Of a DNA stretch of 64,000 bases, positions 24,594 to 32,173 are shown piece by piece. Where the stretch lies: positions 248,001 to 312,000 of the forward strand of contig CAWJQA010000007.1 in the NCBI GenBank assembly GCA_963844885.1, given 5' to 3'. The notes beneath the pieces are model-generated. The model was not told the DNA's origin. It was given only the letters and a program-made list of their open reading frames with translations, and ran no database searches. Both the position numbers and the translations under genes were made by a program. The DNA is from DATMER01 sp963844885. GTDB lineage: Bacteria > Acidobacteriota > Thermoanaerobaculia > Multivoradales > UBA5704. How positions within the stretch are numbered: the first letter of the stretch is position 1; the number at the start of each line of letters is the position of its first letter.

Positions 24594-24797
24594 ATGAGAA
24601 CCACGCTGAACCTGGACGACGAGGCGCTTGCAGGCGCCATGAAGGCTACCCCCGGGAAGACCAAGACGGATGTCATCAACGAGGCACTCAGGGAGTACGC
24701 CCGGCGGCGGCGGCGCCAAGGCTTCCTTGAGCTCGAGGGAAAGCTTCACTGGGAGGGAGATCTCGATGAGTTGAGAGGCCGGAGCAAGCGCGTTTGA
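24594..24797 (+). CDS. vapB: VapB-type antitoxin (partner destroyed)
   Basis: A 67-aa protein: MRTTLNLDDEALAGAM is the typical start of the type II VapB family, followed by TKTDVINEALREYARRRRRQ. AGGAGG lies 6 bases before the ATG. It would bind DNA through its beta strand and neutralise a PIN toxin with its C-terminal tail (ELRGRSKRV). The expected vapC gene begins by overlap but survives for only seven codons, so this antitoxin is orphaned. Confidence 0.85.
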   Translation: MRTTLNLDDEALAGAMKATPGKTKTDVINEALREYARRRRRQGFLELEGKLHWEGDLDELRGRSKRV

Positions 24798-24817
24798 GAA
24801 CCCTGGTCGACACCTAG
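24794..24817 (+). pseudogene. Stub of vapC cut off after RTLVDT
   Basis: TTG 24794 overlaps the vapB stop in TTGA, then codons for RTLVDT and a TAG. VapC proteins of this class begin M(R/K)TLVDTS, with Asp as the first catalytic residue, so the gene is broken right after that residue. A 26-bp sequence found again at 29260 lies 12 bases further on. Confidence 0.7.
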
Positions 24818-24829
24818 ACATCCCCTCCA

Positions 24830-24855
24830 GGGCGATGCCCGCGCAGGTTGGCCCG
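24830..24855 (+). repeat. 26-bp direct repeat, copy 1
   Basis: Begins GGGCGATGCCCGCGCAGG and is identical to 29260-29285. It contains the small palindrome GGGCGATGCCC. The copies bracket the accessory patch with Rpn, the lipoprotein and the IS3 element. Confidence 0.75.
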
Positions 24856-24887
24856 GCAAACATGGAGCAGACTTCCTGGATAGCTCC

Positions 24888-25877
24888 TCAGATTCCGAGA
24901 TCGGCTAGAGAAGAGGCGGCGAGGATCCGCTTTCCGAGCCTCTTGAGCTCATCGAGATCCTGGATCTTCTCGACTCGGCGACGCATTGTCTCAGGCACCG
25001 GGCCGAAGCGCTCCGCCATCTCGGTGAGAAGGAAGTCCTGGACGGTACGCACGCCCTCCTTTCGGCCTTCCTTTCGGCCTTCCTGCCGGCCCTTCTGAAG
25101 GCCCTCCTGGAGCCCTTCCTTTTTCCACTCCCGGGTCCATTCCATGACGCGCTCAGCCAGCATCGTATTAACCTCCTCTAGACTCCGAGCTTCCGCCAGT
25201 GAGAGATCCGGAAACCTCGCCGGCAGCAGAACCTGGGTCAGCCAGGTGTGTACCGACTTGCGGAAGGCCTCATCCAACTGCGGGTGGGCTGCCATCCTCC
25301 CGATCTGCCGCCGGAATTCCTCCAGGTCGCGGCTCTTTTCCAGCCGGAAGAGTGCCGCCGCCACGTTGCGCTCCGACTCCAGCTCCATCTCCGGTACCTG
25401 CGCCTCGTCCAGGAGGGCATAGCGCAGACGGGGACGATAAGCTTCCAGCCCCCCGGGCACCGGCTCGATCAGGTCCGCCACATCCAGTGCGGCTCGCCAG
25501 CGCCGTCTTCCATTGTACAGGACGAGGAGAAAGACTGGAGGCAGTTTGCCCGAGGGAGTGAAGGCCTTCTGCCGGATCAGATCCTGGTAGAGCAGTCCCA
25601 GGTAGGTCATGGTCCGGACCGCCATGAAACGGTCCACGGTCGACTGGAACTCCAGTAGGATGTAGACGTAGAGGGAGCGGCCCTTCCACCGGACCTTCCA
25701 GAGCATGTCGCTCTCCCTCTTGCGGAGGTCGTCGCTGACGTAGGAGCCCTCGACCCGCTCCAGCGTCTCAAAGTCGACCTCCTGGACCCAGTCCTCCTTG
25801 ATGAAGCCGCGGAGGGCATCCGCCACCACTGAGGCATGGGAAAAGAGGAGCTTGTAGCCGTTGTCGTGTTTCGCCAC
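24888..25877 (-). CDS. Rpn-family PD-(D/E)XK nuclease (recombination-promoting)
   Basis: A 329-aa protein of the Rpn/YhgA-like family. It starts MAKHDNGYKLLFSHASVVAD, then SDMLWKVRWKGRSLYVYILL EFQ supplies the Asp and the ExQ of the nuclease core, and RTMTYLGLLYQDL follows. Residues 245-285 are a charged repeat tract (KEGLQEGLQKGRQEGRKEGR) seen in many Rpn proteins. RpnA of E. coli is a DNA endonuclease that promotes RecA-independent recombination; some phylogenetic data suggest a role in phage defence. It stands alone, 3' of the broken vapBC; a decayed C-terminus of a related gene lies at 54182. Confidence 0.85.
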   Translation of the reverse strand: MAKHDNGYKLLFSHASVVADALRGFIKEDWVQEVDFETLERVEGSYVSDDLRKRESDMLWKVRWKGRSLYVYILLEFQSTVDRFMAVRTMTYLGLLYQDLIRQKAFTPSGKLPPVFLLVLYNGRRRWRAALDVADLIEPVPGGLEAYRPRLRYALLDEAQVPEMELESERNVAAALFRLEKSRDLEEFRRQIGRMAAHPQLDEAFRKSVHTWLTQVLLPARFPDLSLAEARSLEEVNTMLAERVMEWTREWKKEGLQEGLQKGRQEGRKEGRKEGVRTVQDFLLTEMAERFGPVPETMRRRVEKIQDLDELKRLGKRILAASSLADLGI

Positions 25878-26077
25878 CTACCCTCCCGGAATCAAGAACG
25901 GCATCTCTTCAGGCGGGGTGAACCGTACCACGAACCGGGAGCTTTGTGGAGACAGGAAAGTCCTCCCCTTACCGTTACGTGAAACTTGACCGGGTCCCGA
26001 AACGCCGGGGGCGTCTCTCTCTTCTGAAACCAAGCCCGCCTCTACGGGGGCAGATGATTATCGGGTCGCTACGGGAC

Positions 26078-26694
26078 TACTCCTCCTCCGGCTCAGGTGG
26101 AGGGTTATGGAAGTCCTCAAGCGCCTGCTTGGCCTTGTCGCGAGCCAGCTTCGCTTCCAGCAGCGGAGCTGCTCTGCTTTGGCGGTCTGTGTTTTTGCCT
26201 CCTTCTTGAGCGTCTCGATTTTTTCCTCGAGCGCTTTTCGGTCTGGATCTCCGGCCGGCAATGCTTCCAACTGCTTCTGTAGCTCGGCCACCTTCTTTGT
26301 GGCTTTGTCGGCGGCTGCGGTTGCCTCTTCGGATTCCTTGAGCAGTGCAAGAACCCGCTTGGCGGCGCCCGATGACTGCGCTTCAAGGTCGGTCCTCTGC
26401 CGGAGGAGTTGGAGAATGGGGTCTTTGCAGAGGGGTGTTTGAGAAAATCTCCCCTTATTCTCCGCCCGGTACCCTGCGCGGCGCGGCCAGGAGGTTGATC
26501 GAAGGGCTTACATCGCACTTGACGAGTTCGCGATCGAGCGTCGCGAGGTATTCTACCCGTGACAGGAAATACACTTGGCCCTGCGGAACGGCGTCGGCCG
26601 TCACCGGGCTCACTTTGAGCTCGGTCGTGCAGGCTGCCAAGGAGATCAGCGCTATGGTTCCCAGCACGGCCGCGACCAGCTTTCTTGGGTTCAT
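26078..26694 (-). pseudogene. Frameshifted coiled-coil lipoprotein
   Basis: Three frames join into one protein. ATG 26694 opens a lipoprotein signal (VAAVLGTIALISLAAC, lipobox LAAC) and runs to a TAA at 26455. The next frame continues LCKDPILQLLRQRTDLEAQS then ATKKVAELQKQLEALPAGDP and LEEKIETLKKEAKTQTAKAE, a coiled coil. The third frame gives LLEAKLARDKAKQALEDFHN and PPPEPEEE with stop at 26078-26080. Two single-base shifts (near 26470 and 26160) are needed. The intact protein would be about 200 aa, an anchored coiled-coil lipoprotein. Either a pseudogene or sequencing indels. Confidence 0.65.
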
Positions 26695-27130
26695 ATTGAT
26701 CCTCCCAGGTCGAGTCGAATAATTTTGGTTGGTGCTGGGCCTGGGCCGCTGATTTCGAGATTTTTCCCCGCCTTCTTCCTGGAGTTGGACGGCCCTGGCT
26801 CTGGATACTGCCAACAAAGCCCAGCATGAACCCGCGACTCCGCAAACCACAACGTGCCGAAAGGGTGGTTTCTCGCTCCCTTCCAGGGTAGGAATAAGGG
26901 TGCGCCCGAAGGACGCCCCCCGGCAGGCACCCTCCCCGCCTCCATACCCCCGGGGTGGTTGCTTTGCTCCACCCCGGGAGCTAGGCCTCATTCAACCCTC
27001 CGAGGGCTTGGTCGTCTCCATCCCGGTCCTCGTCGACTTCGGCGGTGAATGGACGTCCCCTCCAGCCTCGCCGTAAACACCCAGGGCCGACAAGCCAGCC
27101 GGCCACCACTCGAACAAGGGGCAGCGACTC
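26695..27130. other. Non-coding spacer with terminator hairpin
   Basis: No gene recognised on either strand. The upstream half holds the promoter region of the lipoprotein; 26949-26978 is a strong hairpin; no sigma-70 boxes were clear. Confidence 0.35.
26949..26978. terminator. Strong GC hairpin, likely terminator
   Basis: CCCGGGGTGG (26949-26958) pairs perfectly with CCACCCCGGG (26969-26978); loop TTGCTTTGCT. No U tract follows on either strand, so termination is plausible but not certain. Confidence 0.5.
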
Positions 27131-27670
27131 ATGCACAACGCATCGTTCGGCGAACACATGGCGAGTTGGGACCGGCTTGCCAGGACGGTGGCGAACAACG
27201 CCTCGGAGCTGTCCCACCTGCAGCGCGATCGGGAGGCGCTAGCGCGAGCTCAGCGGGCGGCCGAGGAGGCGAGACAGCGTCAGGCCGCCGCGCGCGCCGC
27301 CGCCCAGCAAGCCACCCGCGATCTCGAAGCCGCGATGGCCAGCGCGCACGAGGCCGCGACGCGCCTGCGCTCCGGGTTCTGGAGACACTACGGGAGGAAG
27401 AGCGTCAAGCTGATCGAGCTCGGAATGCACCCGTACGCCCCGGCGCGCCAGCGTGAGATCGCTCCGCCGCGATGGGGAGCGCTTCCCCAACGCGAACCGG
27501 AGCCGCCATCGCCGCGCGCAACGTCCGAACGCGATGGGGAGACGTTCCCCACAAGCGGACGAGACCCGTTCCCGTTGGGGAGACGTTCGGAACCTGTCAA
27601 GCCCCCTGAGACAAGTTTGTTGGAGAAATTAGGGAAGGGTCCGGCGCCAAGGGGTTGTCGGGCGGGTTGA
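27131..27670 (+). CDS. Coiled-coil protein interrupted at its 3' end by an IS3 element
   Basis: A 179-codon frame. Residues 10-90 form a heptad-rich helix (DREALARAQRAAEEARQRQA, AARAAAQQATRDLEAAMASA). It ends FWRHYGRKSVKLIELGMHP, the C-terminal signature shared with the 1762 protein; natural relatives stop shortly after this point. From residue 113 the frame runs through TGGGGA-type palindromes and from base 27595 into the IS end, so the last 65 residues are probably not original. Function unknown; small coiled-coil proteins of this sort are widespread in acidobacteria and planctomycetes. Confidence 0.6.
   Translation: MHNASFGEHMASWDRLARTVANNASELSHLQRDREALARAQRAAEEARQRQAAARAAAQQATRDLEAAMASAHEAATRLRSGFWRHYGRKSVKLIELGMHPYAPARQREIAPPRWGALPQREPEPPSPRATSERDGETFPTSGRDPFPLGRRSEPVKPPETSLLEKLGKGPAPRGCRAG
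27471..27590. repeat. REP-like palindromes (TGGGGA...TCCCCA class), left cluster
   Basis: Three copies: GATGGGGAGCGCTTCCCCAA (27471-27490), GATGGGGAGACGTTCCCCAC (27533-27552) and a half copy GTTGGGGAGACGTTCGG (27574-27590) that ends next to the IS3 terminus. Further copies lie on the other side of the IS. Confidence 0.65.
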
Positions 27671-28640
27671 TCCAGACAGCATGAGGTAGAGCCTGTGGTG
27701 CCGGGGTCCGGTTGAAGCGTTCTGGGTGAGCGCGGTAGGCGGCCTCGAGGGTCTCGGCGCGTTGTCTCAGGATCTGAGGGGCGCGTAGGAAGTGGACATC
27801 GGCGGGGGTGAGCAAGGCGATTCCGGAGTGGCGATGTTGGTGGTTGTACCAGTCGAAGAAGGCTCTGCAGAAGGCTTTGGCCTCCAGCAAGGAGGCGAAG
27901 CGATCGGGAAACTTTGGGTCGTACTTGAGGGTTTTGAACTGTGCCTCGGAGTAGGGGTTGTCGTTGCTGGTATACGGCCGGCTGTGGCTCTTGGCGACAT
28001 CGAGCTCGGCGAGCAGTTGGGTGACCGGTTTGGCGGTCATGCAGGAGCCGCGGTCGGCGTGCAGAGTCAGTTGTCCCGGCGGGATGTCGTACTTGGCGAT
28101 GGTCTCGCGGATGAATCGCTCGGCGAGGTTCTTGCTTTCCCCCTCGGCCAGCAGCCAGCCGGCGACATAGCGGCTGTAGATGTCGAGGATGACGTAGAGC
28201 GAGTAGGTGGAGCCTTTGATGGGACCCCGCAGCTTGGTGATGTCCCAGGACCAGACCTGGTTGGGGGCGGTGGCGATCAGTTCGGGCCGTTGATAGTTGG
28301 GATGGCGGAGTTGGTTGCGCCGTTCACGGACCTCGTCGTGGCTGTGCAGGATGCGGTAGAAGGTGCGGATCGAGCAAAGGTAGAGTCCCTCGTCGAGCAA
28401 GGTGGCATAGATCTGTGCGGGTGAGGAGTCGGCAAAGCGTGGGCTATGGAGCAGGTCGAGGGCCTGCCGGCGCTCCTCGGGGCTCAGGGCACGTTTGGGC
28501 GTAGGTCGAGGGCGCTGGACGGAGGAAGGCTGTACCGGCGCCTGGCGGCGCCGGTACAGCGTCGCTCGTGGCACCCGCAGAGTCTGGCAGGCGGCCTGCC
28601 AGCCCACCTCCTGAGCCAGTTCATCGACCAGCCGAATCAA
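27597..28640 (-). CDS. IS3-family transposase OrfB (DDE integrase)
   Basis: A 347-aa protein with the N-terminal IS3 helical region (VPRATLYRRRQ), an HTH_21-like part (YATLLDEGLYLCSIRTFYRI) and an rve core with catalytic Asp in VWSWDITKLRG, Asp in LHADRGSCM and Glu in NPYSEAQFKTLKY. The TTG start overlaps the orfA stop in TTGA, so it can be made by re-initiation or by frameshifting to an OrfAB fusion. It catalyses cut-copy-paste transposition. It appears complete, so the IS may be active. Confidence 0.92.
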   Translation of the reverse strand: MIRLVDELAQEVGWQAACQTLRVPRATLYRRRQAPVQPSSVQRPRPTPKRALSPEERRQALDLLHSPRFADSSPAQIYATLLDEGLYLCSIRTFYRILHSHDEVRERRNQLRHPNYQRPELIATAPNQVWSWDITKLRGPIKGSTYSLYVILDIYSRYVAGWLLAEGESKNLAERFIRETIAKYDIPPGQLTLHADRGSCMTAKPVTQLLAELDVAKSHSRPYTSNDNPYSEAQFKTLKYDPKFPDRFASLLEAKAFCRAFFDWYNHQHRHSGIALLTPADVHFLRAPQILRQRAETLEAAYRAHPERFNRTPAPQALPHAVWINPPDNPLAPDPSLISPTNLSQGA

Positions 28641-29113
28641 CTGATCTTGTCGCTGGTGTCGGTCTCGTCCAGGCTGAGACCAAGAAGCTCCGAGACTTTT
28701 TTTTGGACGTCGATAATCTTGGCTGCTTGGTGCAGCTTGGCCTGGAGCCGCTCGTTCTCCCGCTCGAGTTGCCGGATCCGCTGCTTGAGCTCAGCGTCCG
28801 AGTCCGCCTTGCGTCCACGCATCCCCTCCAGGGTACCCAAACGATGGTGCTTGCGCCACTTGCTCAGGTGTGAGGCGTACAAGCCTTCCCGGCGCAGGAG
28901 CGCGGCGATCTCGCCGGGGTTCTTGCAGGCGTCCGCTTCATGGAGGAGATGGAGCTTGTACGTGCCCGAGAATTGGCGTCTTTGCGCCTTGACCTCCGGC
29001 TCCGGAACCGGCCGCAGACCACGGCTCGCCCGCGCCGGGGAGGAGGGGGGCATGCCCCCCTCCTCCCCGGCCTCCTCTGGACCCTCCCACCTTCTGACCC
29101 TCTCCACCTTCAT
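28637..29113 (-). CDS. IS3-family transposase OrfA (HTH protein)
   Basis: A 158-aa protein. After a Gly/Pro-rich leader (1-40), residues 42-100 form the HTH_Tnp_1 domain (QFSGTYKLHLLHEADACKNP, REGLYASHLSKWRKHH). Residues 105-145 are a leucine-zipper-like coiled coil (LKQRIRQLERENERLQAKLH) used for OrfA/OrfAB multimerisation. GAGAGGACA precedes the ATG. DNA-binding and regulatory partner of OrfB. Confidence 0.88.
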   Translation of the reverse strand: MKVERVRRWEGPEEAGEEGGMPPSSPARASRGLRPVPEPEVKAQRRQFSGTYKLHLLHEADACKNPGEIAALLRREGLYASHLSKWRKHHRLGTLEGMRGRKADSDAELKQRIRQLERENERLQAKLHQAAKIIDVQKKVSELLGLSLDETDTSDKIS

Positions 29114-29176
29114 TGTCCTCTCCTCTCTGCTTCCCTCATTTTCCCGCCCTCCCGTGTCTCAGAGGATGTTGGCAGA

Positions 29177-29254
29177 GAGGGGTTCCCCATCGATGCGCGG
29201 ACGCGCGATGCCAGCGGGGAGCACCCGTTCTCGTTGGGGAACGGCTCCCCAACG
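29177..29254. repeat. REP-like palindromes (TGGGGA class), right cluster
   Basis: GAGGGGTTCCCCATCG (29177-29192) and CGTTGGGGAACGGCTCCCCA (29232-29251) then ACG. Same family as the cluster at 27471-27590 on the other side of the IS3 element. Confidence 0.6.
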
Positions 29255-29259
29255 TCACC

Positions 29260-29285
29260 GGGCGATGCCCGCGCAGGTTGGCCCG
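29260..29285 (+). repeat. 26-bp direct repeat, copy 2
   Basis: Identical to 24830-24855. It adjoins the right TGGGGA palindrome cluster and precedes the 3' end of the SRPBCC gene. Confidence 0.75.
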
Positions 29286-29356
29286 AAAAACCGTAACCCG
29301 CCGCGGACGGGGCGACGATTCCGAGAGATACCCGAGGAGATTGTCGGGTGGGCCTT

Positions 29357-29851
29357 TCATGGCCCGGCACTGGAGATCGTCACCACGTTCTCGTCGTCGC
29401 CCGGCCAGCGGCCGAAGAGATCCCGCAGCTTGCTCTGGCGGTAGCGGAAGACGGCTCGGAGGTTGCGGGCGACGAAGAAGCGGTTGGCGAGAGCGCCTCC
29501 GGGCACGGCGTAGCGGACGAAGTCTTCCGCCAGGGTGCCGCCGTCGATCTCCGTGAAGGTATGCTCGTGGACCCAGAGGCGGTAGGGGCCGCGGATCTGC
29601 TCGTCCACGAAACGGTCCGGTGGCTCCCAGGCGGTGATTTCCGAGGTCCAGCCGATCGGCAGCCCGTGCAGCCGCAGACGGTAGCCGATCCGCACCCCCC
29701 GCCGTATCCCGATCGGCTGCGGGGTCAGGATGCGGAAGTGGAGCCAGGGCGGGGTGAGCTCCTGAAGGTTGCCGGCGTCCGCGAAGAACCCGAAGACCTC
29801 GGCGCGGGGGCGGGGGAGGCGGATCCGGGCCCGCAGCTCCCAGACGCTCAA
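29357..29851 (-). CDS. SRPBCC (START-like) ligand-binding protein
   Basis: A 164-aa protein. TTG 29851 is chosen: GGAAAGGAG lies just before it and it overlaps the stop of the upstream gene (TTGA). Features of the polyketide cyclase/START superfamily: VFGFFADAGNLQELTPPWLH, ILTPQPIGIRRGVRIGYRLR, FVDEQIRGPYRLWVHEHTF, and a C-terminal helix with FRYRQSKLRDLFG. These proteins form a hydrophobic pocket; many with this pattern are annotated as cell-division inhibitor-like or cyclase/dehydrase of unknown substrate. Translationally coupled to the DUF1499 gene. Confidence 0.8.
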   Translation of the reverse strand: MSVWELRARIRLPRPRAEVFGFFADAGNLQELTPPWLHFRILTPQPIGIRRGVRIGYRLRLHGLPIGWTSEITAWEPPDRFVDEQIRGPYRLWVHEHTFTEIDGGTLAEDFVRYAVPGGALANRFFVARNLRAVFRYRQSKLRDLFGRWPGDDENVVTISSAGP

Positions 29852-30219
29852 GCGCTCCTTTCCGCCAGGAACCGCCGCCGCAGCCTGTCCATCCGCCGCC
29901 GGTTCACCCCCAGGTCCCAGCGCCCGACCCGGGAGGCCGAGCGGAAGTGGATCGTCTTCGCCACTTCGTCGAAGACGAAATCCACGTCGTCTACGTATTG
30001 GAAGAAGGAAGAGCGGCATTCCGCCTTCAGGGCCGGCGTACCCTCGTGGACGATCGTCGTGCGGGGATAGGCCCGGAGCACCCGCAGGAGCCGCTCCCGG
30101 GCCTCCTCCAGGGAGCCGGTGTACGGGATGGGCTCCATCCTCTTCCTGGGATCGGCGGCCTGCGTCGAGACGCAGTTGGGGGTCCGGCGGCAGGGCGGGA
30201 GGGGAGGAGGAGAGGTCAT
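29848..30219 (-). CDS. DUF1499 family protein
   Basis: A 123-aa protein. ATG 30219 follows GGAGGAG. DUF1499 signatures: RRTPNCVSTQA (PNCV-S), RMEPIPYTG, TIVHEGTPALKAECRSSFF, YVDDVDFVFD and the ending IHFRSASRVGRWDLGVNRRR. The domain is soluble and of unknown function. It is divergent from the PLP decarboxylase gene at 30317 with 97 bases between the starts, and coupled to the SRPBCC gene behind it. Confidence 0.85.
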   Translation of the reverse strand: MTSPPPLPPCRRTPNCVSTQAADPRKRMEPIPYTGSLEEARERLLRVLRAYPRTTIVHEGTPALKAECRSSFFQYVDDVDFVFDEVAKTIHFRSASRVGRWDLGVNRRRMDRLRRRFLAERSA

Positions 30220-30316
30220 CGTCGCGCCACGTCCGCCGTCTACTCTATGATGTACCGCTCCGAATGCAAGACGGGACCCGCACCACCGAGCGCAGGTAGC
30301 AAGGAGGACTGATACG

Positions 30317-31762
30317 ATGTTGATGCTTCCGGCCGAGACCCGTGGCGAGCTCTGGCGGCGCCTGGTCGAGACCATCGAACGATACACCGCCGAGGTCGCC
30401 TCCCTCCCGGTGGCGCCCCCTCTCGACGGCGACGCCATCCGGGCTCGGCTCGGCCCGTTCGACTTCGCGCAGCCGGTCGACCCGCTGGCCGCGCTCGACT
30501 TCGCGGTCCAGAATCTCTGGCGGGACCAGGTTCATTCGGCGCACCCGCGCTACTTCGGGCTGTTCAACCCGGCGACGACCACGATGGGCATCGCCGCCGA
30601 CGCCCTGGTCGCCGCTTTCAACCCGCAGCTCGCCGCCTGGAGCCACAGCCCCTTCGCCGCCGAGGTCGAGCAGCACCTGATCCGGTCGTTCGCCGAGCGC
30701 TTCGGCTACGATCCGGCGCGCGCCGAAGGGACGTTCGCCTCCGGCGGCGCCGAGGCCAACCACACCGCCCTGCTGCTGGCCCTCAACCGCGCCTTCCCCG
30801 AATCCGCCCGGCGCGGCATGGTCGCCTTGCGCAGCCAGCCGGTCGCCTACGTCTCGCCCGAGGCCCACCACTCGATCATCAAGGCCGCCCGCCTGTCCGG
30901 AATCGGCGCCGAGGCGGTGCGCGAGATCCGGGTGGACTCGTCGCTGCGCATGCGGCCGGAGAGCCTCCGGAACCGCATCCGGGAGGATCGGGAGGCGGGC
31001 TGCACCCCGTTCCTCGTGGTGGCCACCGCGGGCGCCACCGGCTCGGGCGTCATCGATCCGATCTCCGCCATCGCCGACGTCGCCGACGAGGAGCGCCTGT
31101 GGCTGCACGTGGACGCGGCCTGGGGCGGCGGCGCCGCGCTCGTCCCCGAGCTGCGGTCCGCGCTCGACGGGATCGGCCGCTCCAGCTCGATCACCTTCGA
31201 CGCTCACAAGTGGCTGTCCGTCCCCATGGGCGCGGGTCTCTTCCTCACCCGCCACCCCGGCCTGCTGGAGAGAACCTTCCGGGTCGCCACCGGCTACATG
31301 CCCAAGGATGCCGCCGGACTGCCCGTGCAAGACCCCTACGCCCACTCGATCCAGTGGTCGCGCCGGTTCATCGGCCTCAAGGTCTTCCTCTCCTTGGCCG
31401 TGGCGGGTTGGGAAGGCTATGAACAGGCCATCCGCCACCAGACCGCCATGGGCGACCTGCTGCGCCGGCGCCTGCGCGAAGAGGGTTGGACGGTGGTCAA
31501 CGACACGCCGCTGCCGCTCGTCAACTTCGTGGACGGCGGCCAGGACGGCAGGGAAGGCCGGTCGCCGGCGTTCCTCGACGCCGTGGCCGCGGACGTGGTC
31601 GCGTCGGGCGAGGCGTGGATCAGCACCGCCCGCCTGGGCGACGGCCCGGCGCTGCGGGCCTGCATCACGTGCTACCAGACCGGGCCGGAGGATCTCGAGA
31701 TCCTCATCCGGGCCCTGAGCCGGGCGCGTACAAAACTCGCCGCCCGGAGTTTGGACGGGTGA
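30317..31762 (+). CDS. PLP-dependent group II decarboxylase (aromatic amino-acid type)
   Basis: A 481-aa enzyme of the group II pyridoxal-dependent decarboxylases, which turn amino acids such as Trp, Tyr, Phe, DOPA or Glu into amines. Motifs: HPRYFGLFNPATTT, the phosphate-binding FASGGAEANHTAL, APEAHHS-type SPEAHHSIIKAA, VDAAWGGGAAL (Asp pairs with the PLP ring nitrogen) and TFDAHKWLSVPMG, where Lys is the Schiff-base residue. AAGGAGG stands 9 bases before the ATG. It precedes the MbtH gene by 154 bases and may feed an amine into a secondary product, but no direct link is shown. Substrate uncertain. Confidence 0.9.
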   Translation: MLMLPAETRGELWRRLVETIERYTAEVASLPVAPPLDGDAIRARLGPFDFAQPVDPLAALDFAVQNLWRDQVHSAHPRYFGLFNPATTTMGIAADALVAAFNPQLAAWSHSPFAAEVEQHLIRSFAERFGYDPARAEGTFASGGAEANHTALLLALNRAFPESARRGMVALRSQPVAYVSPEAHHSIIKAARLSGIGAEAVREIRVDSSLRMRPESLRNRIREDREAGCTPFLVVATAGATGSGVIDPISAIADVADEERLWLHVDAAWGGGAALVPELRSALDGIGRSSSITFDAHKWLSVPMGAGLFLTRHPGLLERTFRVATGYMPKDAAGLPVQDPYAHSIQWSRRFIGLKVFLSLAVAGWEGYEQAIRHQTAMGDLLRRRLREEGWTVVNDTPLPLVNFVDGGQDGREGRSPAFLDAVAADVVASGEAWISTARLGDGPALRACITCYQTGPEDLEILIRALSRARTKLAARSLDG

Positions 31763-31916
31763 TGTGTTTGGTCCTGCGCCCGGAGCTGATAAGCTTCCCC
31801 GGCTCCGGTGTCACGCCTGGAGCGATGGTGGCACTTAAGAGAGGGAATGCTCCCGCCGGCCCGAGCCGGTCCGTGGCCCGGGAAGGGCGGTTCGAACAAT
31901 CTGGAAGGAGAAACGC

Positions 31917-32162
31917 ATGAGCTGGGAAGACCGCGAAGACAATACGATCTACAAGGTGGTGGTGAACCACGAGGAGCAGTACTCCATCTGGCCCGCGCAC
32001 CGCGAGAACCCGCTTGGCTGGAACGACGTCGGCAAGTCGGGTCCCAAGCAGGAGTGTCTGGACTACATCAAGGAGGTCTGGACCGACATGCGCCCGCTCT
32101 CCCTTCGCAAGAAGATGGAGGAGATGGAGAAGCAGAAGCAGGCGGCGCAGGACGCCAACTGA
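31917..32162 (+). CDS. MbtH-like NRPS chaperone
   Basis: An 81-aa MbtH family protein. The signature is clear: NHEEQYSIWP, NPLGWNDVGKSG, ECLDYIKEVWTDMRPLSLR. MbtH proteins bind adenylation domains of non-ribosomal peptide synthetases and keep them soluble and active. The C-terminal helix (KKMEEMEKQKQAAQDAN) is longer than usual. GGAAGGAG lies 8 bases upstream. The thioesterase II gene starts 11 bases after the stop, so the two form an operon. Confidence 0.95.
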   Translation: MSWEDREDNTIYKVVVNHEEQYSIWPAHRENPLGWNDVGKSGPKQECLDYIKEVWTDMRPLSLRKKMEEMEKQKQAAQDAN

Positions 32163-32173
32163 ATCTCCTTGTC

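Larger units (their letters stand above)
27595..29174 (-). mobile_element. IS3-family insertion sequence
   Basis: About 1.58 kb. Left end TGTCAAGCCCCCTGAGACAA (27595-27614); the right end, read inward on the minus strand from 29174, is TGCCAACATCCTCTGAGACA. About 15 of 20 positions agree with one gap, both starting TG. The orfB stop codon lies inside the left end, as is common in IS3. orfA and orfB overlap by 4 bases. No obvious target duplication is seen. The element interrupts a REP palindrome zone and the 27131 gene. Confidence 0.75.

Noticed and set aside
31763..31916. Possible riboswitch before the MbtH gene
   Set aside because: Some GC-rich stems can be drawn, but no known riboswitch core or terminator/anti-terminator pair is recognised.
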